The notes under the pieces are model-generated. The model was not told where the DNA came from. It searched no databases and worked only from the letters and a program-made list of their open reading frames with translations. A program made the translations under genes and the position numbers. From the NCBI GenBank assembly GCA_963732405.1, contig CAVSZG010000001.1, forward strand, positions 310,001 through 374,000: a stretch of DNA of 64,000 nucleotides, read 5' to 3'. Every line of letters starts with the position of its first letter. Position 1 is the first letter of the stretch. This document shows positions 8,903-18,404 of this stretch, in pieces. This stretch comes from JAUIAI01 sp963732405 (GTDB lineage Bacteria; Pseudomonadota; Gammaproteobacteria; Burkholderiales; Burkholderiaceae_E).

Positions 8903-9775
8903 CTACCCAGTCACTGGAATCGCGTACCGGATCACGGACTGGTCCGACCCCGGATCATAGTCCGCGCCATAGGACTCGAGATCGGCGCCGTAGGTGTGTC
9001 GCCATCCGGAACGGGCAAGCCAGCTCGAATAGATATAGTTGATCGTGTGATCGATGGCACCGACCGGGCCACGGTGGGTGAACTGGGCGTACCTCGACGC
9101 CGGGAGTCGCACGCTGACCATGCCCTTGGGCAGCGCTTCGATGCTGGCCACTTCTGCCACTGCAAAATACTCGAGTTCGTCGGTCATTGCGGGCGTCTGC
9201 CGCAGCAATCCGAAGAGCTGATCCGATAGGTTGTGCGGGACTTCATGGGCCCGAGAGAGGAACTGCGCCCACAGCGCGGGCAGCTTTCGGGCCATGTTGT
9301 TCTTGTCCGAATCGACGCCGAAATAGCGGGTTCGCACGCCCACGAACAGGCGTTCCGCCTGAGCGACAATCTCGGGTTCCATCGAGATACCCTGATGAAG
9401 GTGCTTCAGATATTCGGTGTCGAACTGAATCTTGCGCAGGAACTTGAACTGGTTCGCGTGCCGGCGATAGCTCGCGGGGGTCACGCCGAACGCCAGCTTG
9501 AACGCACGGGTGAAGCTTTCCTGGGTCTCGAAGCCGGACGCGAGCGCGATGTCTAGAACCCTCTCCTTCGTGGAGGAAAGTCGGTCAAGCGCACTCGCCA
9601 GACGGCGCGAACGAATGTATGTCTTCAAGGTCTCGTTCGTCAGCGCCTTGAAGATGCGCTGAAAGTGCCACTGGCTGATACCGGCGCAGCGCGCAACCTC
9701 GGCCAGTTCGATGTCGACATCGAGGTTGGATTCAATATAGTCGATACCGCGTTGCACGCGTTCGAGGTAGTTCAT
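8903..9775 (-). CDS. AraC-type regulator with GyrI-like ligand domain
   Basis: Residues 1-110 form a double helix-turn-helix AraC domain (VARCAGISQWHFQRIFK and ALASGFETQESFTRAFK, then FGVTPASYR). Residues 130-290 look like the GyrI/Rob-type effector-binding fold, with FVGVRTRYFG and a C-terminal PGSDQSVIRYAIPV. This Rob/SoxS-like order usually senses small amphipathic compounds and activates stress or efflux genes. It is separated by only 7 bases from the NTF2-like gene upstream, so the two form an operon and the partner may be its target or a ligand-handling protein. Confidence 0.85.
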   Translation of the reverse strand: MNYLERVQRGIDYIESNLDVDIELAEVARCAGISQWHFQRIFKALTNETLKTYIRSRRLASALDRLSSTKERVLDIALASGFETQESFTRAFKLAFGVTPASYRRHANQFKFLRKIQFDTEYLKHLHQGISMEPEIVAQAERLFVGVRTRYFGVDSDKNNMARKLPALWAQFLSRAHEVPHNLSDQLFGLLRQTPAMTDELEYFAVAEVASIEALPKGMVSVRLPASRYAQFTHRGPVGAIDHTINYIYSSWLARSGWRHTYGADLESYGADYDPGSDQSVIRYAIPVTG

Positions 9776-9782
9776 GGCGCGA

Positions 9783-10145
9783 TCAGGACTGCGGTGTGTC
9801 GAAGAACCCGGTCATCGATCGCAATCGCCCGACTTCGTCGTATTCCCCATAGCTGACACCCTCTCCAACGATGGCGCCTTGGCCGTCATGCATCGTCCAC
9901 TTGCTGATACTGCGATCATGATGGGCCAGAAACCAGGTGGTCTCGAAGTAGCCATCGGGAATCTGCTGATGGAATGACATCATGTACTCGACCAGGGAGT
10001 CCTGGCCTTCTGCCTGGGTGAGCGGGTCTCGATAGACGCACGACTCGATCGTGCTCGCGCGCAGCCTCTGCAGCTTCTCCTGTGCAGTGCGCGCTTTCCA
10101 TGCCAATGTATAGGTGTCCCATGTTTCCCGCATGACTGGTTTCAT
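9783..10145 (-). CDS. NTF2-like / SnoaL-like small protein
   Basis: The 120-residue product has the size and pattern of a SnoaL or NTF2-like cone fold: an early helix (WDTYTLAWKARTAQEKLQRL), YRDPLTQAEGQDSLVEYMM, FETTWFLAHHDRSISKW and a C-terminal strand GRLRSMTGFF. Such proteins bind or transform small hydrophobic molecules, but catalytic residues cannot be assigned. A strong AAGGAG lies 8-9 bases before the ATG. It is the first gene of a two-gene operon with the AraC-type regulator. Confidence 0.7.
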   Translation of the reverse strand: MKPVMRETWDTYTLAWKARTAQEKLQRLRASTIESCVYRDPLTQAEGQDSLVEYMMSFHQQIPDGYFETTWFLAHHDRSISKWTMHDGQGAIVGEGVSYGEYDEVGRLRSMTGFFDTPQS

Positions 10146-10335
10146 CGCTAGTGCTCCTTTCTTCGGTTCGATTGAGCGAATGCCATTGGAGCATTCAGTC
10201 TAGCGACGTGTCGGGTCCGGGATTTGACATTTTGTGCGCGATGAACGGACGTCGGCAATGACCTGGGCGAACGCATCGATGCGCATGGCCTCGATGGTGT
10301 CGACCACGGTACTGGGTCCGGCGAACCGGCCGCCA

Positions 10336-11019
10336 TCAGTCCCGAGGCGCCGCCGTCGGCCAATCGTTCACAGCGCGCACCAACACATCAAGCTCCGGAT
10401 CACTCACGCCCACGCTGGCTAGCTTTTCCACCAGATTGAACAGATACTCGCGACACGTGCCCAGGTGGCCGCTGGCCGTTGCGATCGCCTCGACGATGCG
10501 CTCGGTCGGCATCACGCCTGCGTAGCGCCGATGCTGGTGATTGGCCCGCAGACAGATGCAGGGCTTCATGGTCTGGCCGATGCGCACCGGCAGCACGACC
10601 GGCACATAGGCACCGCTGCCCATCTCGCGGCGCCAGAGCATCAGGGTTTCCAGATCACGCACCGCATCGGGCACGCGAAACGCCATGCCCGTGCAGCTGT
10701 CGCCTTCGTCCAGTCCCAGCCACAGGCCGGGACGCTCGGGGCTGCCGCGGCCGCGCCAGGCCCAGAGACAGAAGCGGCGCGCCAGGCCGGGCAGCGTGGC
10801 CACTTCGCATCGGTCGTACTCGAAGGTCGGATTCCAGATGAGTGAACCGTAGGCGAAGATCCAGAGCTCGTCGCAGCCGCTCATTTCCTCGAGAATGCGG
10901 GCGCGCGAGGCCTCGAACTGTGCTTCATCGAGCATCTCGTGCGGCTCACCCGCGGCAATCTCCTGGCGCAGATGCTCGCGCAGGCGGTCGTGAAGCAGAT
11001 CGTCGCGGGTGATCGGCAT
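10336..11019 (-). CDS. ChaC-type gamma-glutamylcyclotransferase
   Basis: The 227-residue protein has the ChaC signature LWIFAYGSLIWNPTFEYD (residues about 50-67), which forms the gamma-glutamyl-binding loop. Later come WRREMGSGAYVPVVLPV and the C-terminal GHLGTCREYLFNLVEKL, matching bacterial ChaC. The family cleaves glutathione to 5-oxoproline and Cys-Gly in the cytosol. The catalytic Glu is probably in the LWRREM segment. The gene ends close to no other gene and sits 15 bases downstream of the MFS transporter, with which it may be cotranscribed. Confidence 0.88.
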   Translation of the reverse strand: MPITRDDLLHDRLREHLRQEIAAGEPHEMLDEAQFEASRARILEEMSGCDELWIFAYGSLIWNPTFEYDRCEVATLPGLARRFCLWAWRGRGSPERPGLWLGLDEGDSCTGMAFRVPDAVRDLETLMLWRREMGSGAYVPVVLPVRIGQTMKPCICLRANHQHRRYAGVMPTERIVEAIATASGHLGTCREYLFNLVEKLASVGVSDPELDVLVRAVNDWPTAAPRD

Positions 11020-11034
11020 GAGGATAGACGGACC

Positions 11035-12360
11035 TCAGCGGGCCGCGCCCAGTGCTCCGCCCGAGGGCAGTCGCTTCCCCGCATCGATGCGCCGGCTACG
11101 GGTCAGCAGGAACGCCACGATCGCAAAATTGACCAGGTTCCAGGCAATGCCATTGATGAAGGCGGCCTCGTAGGATCCGGTCAGATCAAACACCTTGCCC
11201 GACATCCAGCCACCCAGTGCCATGCCGATGATCGTGCTAGTCAGCACGATGCCGGTGCGCACGCCCACTTCGTTGGGCGCAAAATGCTCGCGCACGATGA
11301 TCGCGTAACTGGGCACCAAGCCACCCTGGAACAGGCCGAAAATCGCCGAGATCACATAGAGCGAGACCAGCGAATCAAAGGGCAGGAACAGGACCAGGGC
11401 CAGTGCCTGCAGGGCCGAGCCGATGAGCAGGGTGCGCAGCCCGCCAATCCGGTCACAGATCAGCCCGGAGACCAACCGGCTCACGATGCCGAAGCCGAGC
11501 ATCAGCGAGAGCATCTGCGCACCGCGCGCCGCGCCAAAGCCCAGATCGGTGCAATAGGCCACGATATGAACCTGGGGCATGGACATCGCCACGCAGCAGC
11601 CGATGCCGGCAATGCACAACAGATTCTGCAGGGCGCGGGGCGACAATCCCAGCGGTCGCAATCCGCCCAACGACGACACCTGAGCGGGTGATCCGAAGCC
11701 CTGGACCGCCGCTTGGCCAACTGCCGGAGCATCGTCCATCGGGCGGATGGCGGCGAGCAACGCCGGGGCACGCCGCCGCAGAACAAGCGCCAGCGGCGCG
11801 CTGATCAGCAATACCACCAGGGCCAGATTTTCATAGGCGCTTCGCCAGCCGCCCGACTCGACCCACTGCTGCACGATCGGAGGCCAGACCACGCCGGCCA
11901 GGTAATTGCCGCTCGCGCAGATGGCCACCGCAATGCCACGACGTTTGTCAAACCACAAGGCCACATCGGAGATCAGGGGGGAAAACGTGGCCGAGCTGCC
12001 CAGCAGGCCGAGCAGCACGCCATTGATGATCGAGAATGTCAGCAGACTGTCCGCCTGCGCGGCCAGCCAGTAGCCGCTGGCCAGACCGAACGCACCGATC
12101 ATCACCGGCACCATCGCGCCGAACCGGTCGGCCATGCGACCCATCACGATACCGCCCAGGCCGAAACCGATCATGAAGCTCGCATACGGCAGCGAAGCAT
12201 CGGATCGGTCGATCTGAAACTCGGCCTGCATGGGCGGCAGGACAACCGCCACGACATACATCGCGCTGCTGCCCACCGTGGTCAGGATCAGACCGACGAG
12301 CAGCCGCAAGACCGGATAAGAGAACAGGCCGTCGGATCCCGCCGTGGTTGACGCATTCAT
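11035..12360 (-). CDS. MFS transporter (oxalate/formate or monocarboxylate-type)
   Basis: This 441-residue protein has twelve predicted helices and the MFS loop motif GRMADRFGAMVPV between helices 2 and 3, repeated in the second half as GLICDRIGGLRTL. The pattern resembles the OFA/monocarboxylate porter branch, but the substrate cannot be read from sequence. It follows the SDR gene by 15 bases and precedes chaC by 15, so SDR-MFS-chaC is a likely operon. Its role may be uptake of a carboxylate handled by the SDR, which is inference. Confidence 0.8.
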   Translation of the reverse strand: MNASTTAGSDGLFSYPVLRLLVGLILTTVGSSAMYVVAVVLPPMQAEFQIDRSDASLPYASFMIGFGLGGIVMGRMADRFGAMVPVMIGAFGLASGYWLAAQADSLLTFSIINGVLLGLLGSSATFSPLISDVALWFDKRRGIAVAICASGNYLAGVVWPPIVQQWVESGGWRSAYENLALVVLLISAPLALVLRRRAPALLAAIRPMDDAPAVGQAAVQGFGSPAQVSSLGGLRPLGLSPRALQNLLCIAGIGCCVAMSMPQVHIVAYCTDLGFGAARGAQMLSLMLGFGIVSRLVSGLICDRIGGLRTLLIGSALQALALVLFLPFDSLVSLYVISAIFGLFQGGLVPSYAIIVREHFAPNEVGVRTGIVLTSTIIGMALGGWMSGKVFDLTGSYEAAFINGIAWNLVNFAIVAFLLTRSRRIDAGKRLPSGGALGAAR

Positions 12361-12375
12361 CGGTGCTGCAACCGC

Positions 12376-13203
12376 CTACATGCCACCATTGACCACCAGA
12401 CACTGACCACTCACGAAGTCGCTGTCCGGGCTGCAGAACAGATACACCGAGCCGGCCGCCTCCTCGGGCAGGCCGCCGCGGCCGAGCGGGATCATCTGAT
12501 TCATCATGGCCAGGCGACCGGCCTGGATGCCGAACTTGACTTCGCGCTCGCCGACCTGAACCGTGCCGCCCTCGCCTGCCTCCAGCGGTTTGGTCATGCG
12601 GGTCTGGATATATCCGAATGCCACCGCGTTGACCGTGACGTGGTAGCGCCCCCATTCCTTGGCCAGGGTCTTGGTGATGCCTACGATGCCCGCCTTGCCG
12701 GCCGAATAATTGGCCTGTCCGGCATTGCCGTTGACACCCGAGGTGGAAGATATGTTGACCACCTTGCGCACGATGCGTTGACCCGCCGCCTCTTCGCGGG
12801 CGACCGCCTCCTTGAGATAGCCCTGGAAGGCGCGCAGGATCCGGAACGGCGCGGTCAGGTGAACGTCGATGATCGCGTACCACTGGTCATCGGTCATTTT
12901 CTGGATCACCGAGTCCCAGGTGTAGCCCGCGTTGTTCACGATCACATGAATATCGCCGAAATGATCGACGGCGGTCTTGATGAGCCGATCGCCGAAATCG
13001 GGCTGGGTCACGTCGCCATTGCAGGCGATCGCTTCGCCGCCCATCTGGCGGATCAGCGCCAGGGTTTCATTCGCCGGGCCTTCATCCAGGTCATTGACCA
13101 CCAGGCGGGCGCCATCGCGCGCCAGCCGCAGCGCGATCTGCTGTCCGATGCCGCGGCCCGAGCCGGTCACGATTGCGGTCTTGCCGTCGAGTTGTCCCAA
13201 CAT
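12376..13203 (-). CDS. Short-chain dehydrogenase/reductase (FabG/HSD17B-like)
   Basis: The 275-residue protein carries the SDR cofactor motif TGSGRGIGQQIA (residues 13-24), NNAGYTW, and the catalytic Ser and YSAGK in NISSTSG...QANYSAGKAG. It is a classical NAD(P)(H) oxidoreductase, probably acting on a 3-hydroxyacyl or similar alcohol. A long insertion after the PFRIL region and the end GQCLVVNGGM resemble acyl-CoA-related SDRs. The neighbouring icmF (82 bases upstream, same strand) suggests a role in branched acyl-CoA metabolism, which remains inference. Confidence 0.85.
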   Translation of the reverse strand: MLGQLDGKTAIVTGSGRGIGQQIALRLARDGARLVVNDLDEGPANETLALIRQMGGEAIACNGDVTQPDFGDRLIKTAVDHFGDIHVIVNNAGYTWDSVIQKMTDDQWYAIIDVHLTAPFRILRAFQGYLKEAVAREEAAGQRIVRKVVNISSTSGVNGNAGQANYSAGKAGIVGITKTLAKEWGRYHVTVNAVAFGYIQTRMTKPLEAGEGGTVQVGEREVKFGIQAGRLAMMNQMIPLGRGGLPEEAAGSVYLFCSPDSDFVSGQCLVVNGGM

Positions 13204-13285
13204 TCATCTCCTTGTCGATTTGCACGAATGGCTGCCGGCGCCGGCCCAGGAGGCACCAGCGCCGAATGACTGACTGCGCCAGAGG

Positions 13286-16200
13286 CTACATGCTGCGCCG
13301 ATACTGACCACCCACCTCGAAGAGCGCATGGGTGATCTGGCCCAGTGAACAGACCCGCACCGCGTCCATCAGGACCTCGAACACATTAGCATTGGCGATC
13401 ACGGCCTGCTGCAGGCGCTTGATCATTGCCGCACTGTCGGGCTGATGCCGGGCCTGGAAATCATGCAGCCGCGTCAGCTGTCCCTGCTTTTCCGCCTCGG
13501 TGGAGCGCGCCAGTTCGAGGGTTCCGGCCGCCGTGTCGCCCTTGGGATTGCGGAACGTATTCACGCCGATGATGGGCAGCTCGCCGGTGTGCTTGAGCAT
13601 CTCGTAGTGCATGCTCTCGTCCTGGATCTTGCCGCGCTGATAACCGGTCTCCATGGCGCCCAGCACACCTCCTCGTTCGGCAATCCGCTCGAACTCGGCC
13701 AGCACTGCCTCTTCGACCAGTTCGGTGAGGTCTTCGATGATGAAACTGCCCTGGTTCGGATTCTCGTTCTTGGCCAGGCCCCATTCGCGGTTGATGATGA
13801 GCTGGATCGCCATCGCGCGCCGCACGCTTTCTTCGGTGGGCGTGGTGATCGCCTCGTCATAGGCATTGGTGTGCAGGCTGTTGGCATTGTCGTAGGTGGC
13901 GATCAAGGCCTGCAAGGTGGTGCGAATGTCGTTGAAGTCGATTTCCTGCGCATGCAATGAGCGCCCGCTGGTCTGGCAGTGATACTTGAGCTTCTGACTT
14001 CGCTCATTGGCACCATAACGCTCGCGCATCGCCACGGCCCAGATCCGCCGGGCCACCCGACCCATCACCGTGTACTCCGGATCCATGCCGTTGGAAAAGA
14101 AAAAACTCAGGTTAGGCGCGAAGTCATCGATCTTCATGCCCCTGGCCAGATAGGCCTCGACAAAGGTAAAGCCGTTGCTCAGGGTGAAGGCGAGCTGGCT
14201 GATCGGATTGGCACCGGCCTCGGCAATGTGATAGCCGCTGATGCTCACCGAGTAAAAATTGCGCACCTTGTGCTCAATGAAGTATTGCTGGATATCGCCC
14301 ATCACCTTGAGGCTGAATTCGGTGGAGAAGATGCAGGTGTTCTGGCCCTGGTCTTCCTTGAGGATGTCGGCCTGGACGGTGCCGCGCACTGAACTGAGCG
14401 CGCGCGCCCGTATCGCGGCCGCCTCGTCCTCGTCCGGTTCGCGCGATTCACGCGCCCGGAAGGCATCGAGCTGCTGATCGATCGCGGTGTTCATGAACAT
14501 CGCCAGAATCGTCGGCGCCGGGCCGTTGATGGTCATGCTCACGCTGGTCGACGGATCGCACAGATCAAAGCCGTCGTAGAGCACCTTCATGTCGTCCAGC
14601 GTGGCGATGCTCACGCCCGAGTTGCCGACCTTGCCATAGATGTCCGGACGCAGGTCCGGGTCATTGCCATACAGCGTGACCGAATCGAATGCGGTCGACA
14701 GGCGTTTGGCCGGCATGTCACTGGACAACAGATGGAAACGCCGGTTGGTGCGAAACGGATCGCCCTCGCCCGCGAACATCCGGGTCGGGTCTTCATTCTC
14801 GCGCTTGAGTTCGAACACGCCGCCAGTGTAGGGAAAGTACCCGGGCAGGTTCTCGAGCATCAGCCAGCGCACCAGCTCGCCATGGTCAGCCCAGCGCGGC
14901 AAGGCTACCTTGCTGATCCGGGTGCCCGACAGGCTGGTGCGGACCAGCGGCGTACGGATCTCGCGATCCCGCACCGTGGACACGAGCTCGTCATCGGAGT
15001 AGCGCTCGCGGGTGGCCGGCCAGCCGGCCAGCAAGGCCTTTGCCTCCGGATCGATGCGCGCTTCGCGCACCAACGCCTGCTCGTCGAGGGCATCGCGGGC
15101 ACGATGCTTGTGCGGCACCGCCTCGAGCAGCATGCGCTGGCTTTCGCGCAGTTGCTGAACCTCCCGGGCCAGTCGGGCGTTGCGGGCCGCGCGTTGCTTG
15201 TAGCCGCGCACGGTCTCGGCAATGTCGGCCAGATAACGGACCCGCGACGAGGGCACGATGGCGTTCACGCTGCTGGAGAAACGCACCGAGACCGGTGCCA
15301 GCATGCCGGTGCCCGACGCAGCAGAATCGGCCGCCGTGCCGGTTGCATCCGGCACGCTCGCTCTGGCCGATGCCAGGCGGGCCGCATAGTGGTCCGATCG
15401 GCCGGCCAGCGCCCGGGATACGGCGAAATACAAGGCCGTCACGCCATCATCATTGAAGCGCGAGGCCTGGGTGCCATAAACCGGCATCTGCTCGGGCGGA
15501 ACCGTGAAGGCCTCGCGATTGCGCTGCACCTGCTTGGCCACATCGCGCAGGGCATCGGCCGCGCCCTTGCGGTCGAACTTGTTGATCGCCACGAAATCGG
15601 CGAAGTCCAGCATGTCGATTTTTTCGAGCTGACTCGCGGCGCCGAACTCGGGCGTCATCACATAGAGGGTCAGATCGACATGGGGGACGATCGCGGCATC
15701 GCCCTGCCCGATACCGGATGTCTCGACCACGATCAGGTCGAAACCCGCTGCCTTGCACGCGGCCACGGCCTCGGGCAGCGACTGGCTGATCTCGCTGCCC
15801 GCGTCACGGGTCGCCAGCGAACGCATGAACACGTGACGCCCATCGTCACCAGGCCGCGGCCAGGGGTAGATCGCGTTCATGCGGATCCGGTCGCCCAGCA
15901 GCGCGCCGCCGGATTTTCGCCGACTGGGGTCGATGGAGATGACCGCGATATTCAGCGAATCGCCCAGGTCGATGCGCAGCCGCCGGATCAGCTCATCGGT
16001 CAGTGAACTCTTGCCCGCGCCCCCGGTCCCGGTAATACCCAGGACCGGCGTGCTCGATCGGTCGGCCCACTGCGCCACCTCGGCCCGCAGGTCCGCGTCG
16101 GCAGAACCGTTCTCCAGCGCCGTGAGCAGTTGAGCAAGCGAGCGCCAGGCCGATTCCTCATGACCCTGGATCTGCGCCAGGCGCGTGGGTGCATACGCGG

Positions 16201-16660
16201 ACAAGTCAGCATCGCAGCGAACCAGCATGTCGCCGATCATGCCGGCCAGACCAAGCTGCTGGCCGTCTTCGGGCGAATAGATCCGGGTTACGCCATAGTC
16301 GTGAAGCTCGCGAATCTCGTTGGCGACAATCACGCCGCCGCCGCCGCCGAACACCTTGATATGCGCGCCGCCACGCGCCTTGAGCAGGTCGATCATGTAC
16401 TTGAAGTATTCGACATGACCACCCTGGTAGGAACTGACCGCAATACCATGCGCATCTTCCTGCAGCGCGCAAGTCACCACTTCGTCAACCGACCGGTTGT
16501 GTCCGAGATGAATGACCTCCGCGCCCATGCTCTGCAGGATGCGACGCATGATGTTGATCGAGGCATCGTGACCGTCGAACAATGACGCGGCGGTGACGAA
16601 TCGCACCTTGTTCCGTGGTCGGAATTCGGCCAGTTTCCTGGCTTCGGATAAGTCGGTCAT
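13286..16660 (-). CDS. icmF: Fused isobutyryl-CoA mutase IcmF (B12-dependent mutase with G-protein chaperone)
   Basis: The 1124-residue protein joins three parts in one chain, as in IcmF. The B12-binding domain starts with LFDGHDASINIMRRIL (about residue 22) and continues GAEVIHLGHNRSVDEVV. A MeaB-like GTPase follows, with P-loop GITGTGGAGKSSL and NKFD. The mutase barrel includes FAGEGDPFRTNRRF and PAKRLSTAFDSVTLYG. The enzyme interconverts isobutyryl- and butyryl-CoA (some members act on pivalyl-CoA) and uses GTP to load and repair its cofactor. The ATG at 16660 is chosen because it opens directly on MTDLSEARKLAEF, and the preceding frame is unlike the family. No cobalamin riboswitch was seen upstream. 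Confidence 0.93.
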   Translation of the reverse strand: MTDLSEARKLAEFRPRNKVRFVTAASLFDGHDASINIMRRILQSMGAEVIHLGHNRSVDEVVTCALQEDAHGIAVSSYQGGHVEYFKYMIDLLKARGGAHIKVFGGGGGVIVANEIRELHDYGVTRIYSPEDGQQLGLAGMIGDMLVRCDADLSAYAPTRLAQIQGHEESAWRSLAQLLTALENGSADADLRAEVAQWADRSSTPVLGITGTGGAGKSSLTDELIRRLRIDLGDSLNIAVISIDPSRRKSGGALLGDRIRMNAIYPWPRPGDDGRHVFMRSLATRDAGSEISQSLPEAVAACKAAGFDLIVVETSGIGQGDAAIVPHVDLTLYVMTPEFGAASQLEKIDMLDFADFVAINKFDRKGAADALRDVAKQVQRNREAFTVPPEQMPVYGTQASRFNDDGVTALYFAVSRALAGRSDHYAARLASARASVPDATGTAADSAASGTGMLAPVSVRFSSSVNAIVPSSRVRYLADIAETVRGYKQRAARNARLAREVQQLRESQRMLLEAVPHKHRARDALDEQALVREARIDPEAKALLAGWPATRERYSDDELVSTVRDREIRTPLVRTSLSGTRISKVALPRWADHGELVRWLMLENLPGYFPYTGGVFELKRENEDPTRMFAGEGDPFRTNRRFHLLSSDMPAKRLSTAFDSVTLYGNDPDLRPDIYGKVGNSGVSIATLDDMKVLYDGFDLCDPSTSVSMTINGPAPTILAMFMNTAIDQQLDAFRARESREPDEDEAAAIRARALSSVRGTVQADILKEDQGQNTCIFSTEFSLKVMGDIQQYFIEHKVRNFYSVSISGYHIAEAGANPISQLAFTLSNGFTFVEAYLARGMKIDDFAPNLSFFFSNGMDPEYTVMGRVARRIWAVAMRERYGANERSQKLKYHCQTSGRSLHAQEIDFNDIRTTLQALIATYDNANSLHTNAYDEAITTPTEESVRRAMAIQLIINREWGLAKNENPNQGSFIIEDLTELVEEAVLAEFERIAERGGVLGAMETGYQRGKIQDESMHYEMLKHTGELPIIGVNTFRNPKGDTAAGTLELARSTEAEKQGQLTRLHDFQARHQPDSAAMIKRLQQAVIANANVFEVLMDAVRVCSLGQITHALFEVGGQYRRSM

Positions 16661-16743
16661 GACAGAGTCTCTCAAACGGTCGGCGGCGGCCCGGCGGCAT
16701 GCCTGGCCGCGCGGCCAAGACTGAAGCTTACGTGAGGATTGAA

Positions 16744-17898
16744 TCAGTGTGCCGCCGCACGTCGGAACTCGAAGCGAACCATCACGCGCGAGGCGGTGTT
16801 TGCGCTGAGCATCAGGGCGAACCAGCGACGTGCGGGGTCGATGAACAGCGACTGCCCGGTCACCCCTGACCATGAAAACTCACCGGGCGCCGATGGCACG
16901 GCAGCCGCGCCGACATCGAGCCGCACCGCACCGCCCAGGCCGAATCCCCAACCACCGCCGATGAAGCCACCCGGCCCGTCGACGCCGGGTCCGAGGTGAT
17001 CCTGGACCATCAGGGCGACCGAGTCCTCGCTGAGCAGGGCACGACCCGCGATCCGCCCACCGTTGGCGATCAGGCGCGCAAAGGCGGCCACATCGTCCAG
17101 GGTGCTGATGAGCCCGCCACCGGCACTTTCCAACGGCCCATCCAGACCGCCCGGCTCGCCCTGCCGCTGGGACAGCACGCGCTCGACGGATTCGAACTGG
17201 CCGTTGAACCGATGCCAGGCCTGGTCTGCGGTGAAGGCGGTCGGCATCGCGGCATGGCGGGCTGGGTCTGCGCGAAAGCTGCTGGCCCGCATCGCCAGCG
17301 GTTCGAACAGGTGGCTGCGCATGAGATCGCTCATGCGCGCACCGATCACGCGCTCGAGGATCAGGCCGAGCAGGTCGGTTGAATAGCCGTACTGAAAACG
17401 GGTGCCGGGTTCGGCCTGCAAGGGTAATCCGGCGATGGCGCCCAGGAAGCCGGACCGGGTCATCGAGGCGATGTCGCCCAGCCCGGCATCCAGGGCCTGA
17501 CGGCGAACGGCCGGATCGCGGATCTCGGGTGCATAGGGCAGACCGGCTGTGTGGGTGAGCAGATGCAGCAGGGTGGGCTGGACAACCGGTGCGCGGCCCC
17601 CCGCCAGACGACGGTCGGCCAACTCGGGTAGCACCTCGGCCAGCGGCATGTCCAGCCTCAGCTTGCCACGTTCGATCTGCATCATCACGACCGCACTGAC
17701 CATGGGCTTGGTCAGGGAGGCAACGCGAAAACGCGCCGTGCTGGTCAACCGCGTGGCATCGGCTTCATCATGGCCGTGCAGCCGGCCCGACTCGCGCCGG
17801 CACAGTGTTCTGCCATCGGCTTCGATCAGCACCAGCGCACCGGGGTAGTGCCCGGTGGCCTGGTGATACGCGAGCATAGGGTCGATGGCATTGGACAT
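16744..17898 (-). CDS. Beta-lactamase-related serine hydrolase (class C fold)
   Basis: The protein (384 residues) has the class C/DD-peptidase motifs: nucleophile tetrad SLTK in RVASLTKPMVS (about residue 80), the second motif region FQYGYSTDLLG where Tyr is the base and Ser replaces the usual Asn, and LLHLLTHTAGL. Such proteins are esterases or peptidases rather than true beta-lactamases. No signal peptide is evident, so it is probably cytosolic. The ATG at 17898 follows GGAG by six bases. An earlier ATG at 17934 has no such site. Confidence 0.82.
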   Translation of the reverse strand: MSNAIDPMLAYHQATGHYPGALVLIEADGRTLCRRESGRLHGHDEADATRLTSTARFRVASLTKPMVSAVVMMQIERGKLRLDMPLAEVLPELADRRLAGGRAPVVQPTLLHLLTHTAGLPYAPEIRDPAVRRQALDAGLGDIASMTRSGFLGAIAGLPLQAEPGTRFQYGYSTDLLGLILERVIGARMSDLMRSHLFEPLAMRASSFRADPARHAAMPTAFTADQAWHRFNGQFESVERVLSQRQGEPGGLDGPLESAGGGLISTLDDVAAFARLIANGGRIAGRALLSEDSVALMVQDHLGPGVDGPGGFIGGGWGFGLGGAVRLDVGAAAVPSAPGEFSWSGVTGQSLFIDPARRWFALMLSANTASRVMVRFEFRRAAAH

Positions 17899-18015
17899 CA
17901 GGCTCTCCACGGGGCGCCCCTGCCGGGGCATCATTCATTGCAACAGGTGGCGTGGGAGTGTCGACCAGCCTGGCCAACGATGCAAGTCGATCGGCCGCCG
18001 CCGCGGCAGGTCAAT

Positions 18016-18040
18016 AAAAAGGCCGCCCCACGGGGCGGCC
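18016..18040 (-). terminator. Strong Rho-independent terminator, orphan
   Basis: On the minus strand a nine-pair GC stem (GGCCGCCCC / GGGGCGGCC) with a two-base loop is followed by TTTTTATT, a textbook intrinsic terminator. No annotated gene on the minus strand lies directly upstream: the first gene to the right, at 18405, is on the plus strand. So it ends an unannotated minus-strand transcript. Confidence 0.85.
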
Positions 18041-18240
18041 ATCAAGAGGAGAAACCTGGAAATGCGCGGCGGTCAGGAACAAACACTCTGCAAGCTGCAA
18101 GCGCTCGTCCGCTGCGCAGTGATAGAACGTCGCGCCGATTCGATTCGATGACAGCCGAATGAACATTTCCGATGAAGTGGCCGGCCATGAGACCATTCAC
18201 CTTTCGATATGGTCTTTCGGTCAATCGACCAGATTCCCAT
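18041..18240 (-). ncRNA. Putative small RNA ending at the orphan terminator
   Basis: The minus strand between the divergent SRPBCC gene and the terminator has no convincing protein, yet ends in a strong intrinsic terminator. A TTGACC hexamer on the minus strand near 18226-18231 could be a -35 element, but no clean -10 follows. The extent is a guess: the 3' end is set by the terminator, the 5' end by the hexamer. A short peptide gene is the main alternative. Confidence 0.25.
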
Positions 18241-18404
18241 AGCTTTTGAGCATGGGTTTCCCTAGAATCTGGCCGTTTCGGCATTTTCGCTGTGAGTTTC
18301 CGATCGGAAAGACTGCCATCGGGCACCGCCGGCCGGCGGCCCCGAGTGAGCATGCGGCTGAGGATGGCAACTTTTCTGTTTTCCTGACGCTGGGTATTCG
18401 TCTC

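Larger units (their letters stand above)
17899..18404. other. Long intergenic stretch with orphan terminator
   Basis: About 500 bases lie between the serine hydrolase and the SRPBCC gene, which diverge. The only strong element is the minus-strand terminator at 18016-18040. No open frame here resembles a known protein. Short frames of up to 60 codons exist on the minus strand near 18011-18196, without clear start signals. Confidence 0.55.

Noticed and set aside
11035..12360. Phosphonate or sugar transporter role for the MFS gene
   Set aside because: MFS sequence alone does not show the substrate, so only the family is stated.
14732..16006. 424-codon open frame on the plus strand
   Set aside because: It is antisense to the IcmF gene, which has intact B12, GTPase and mutase motifs.
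16661..16743. Cobalamin riboswitch upstream of the IcmF gene
   Set aside because: Only about 80 bases lie between IcmF and the next gene and no B12-box-like sequence was recognised.
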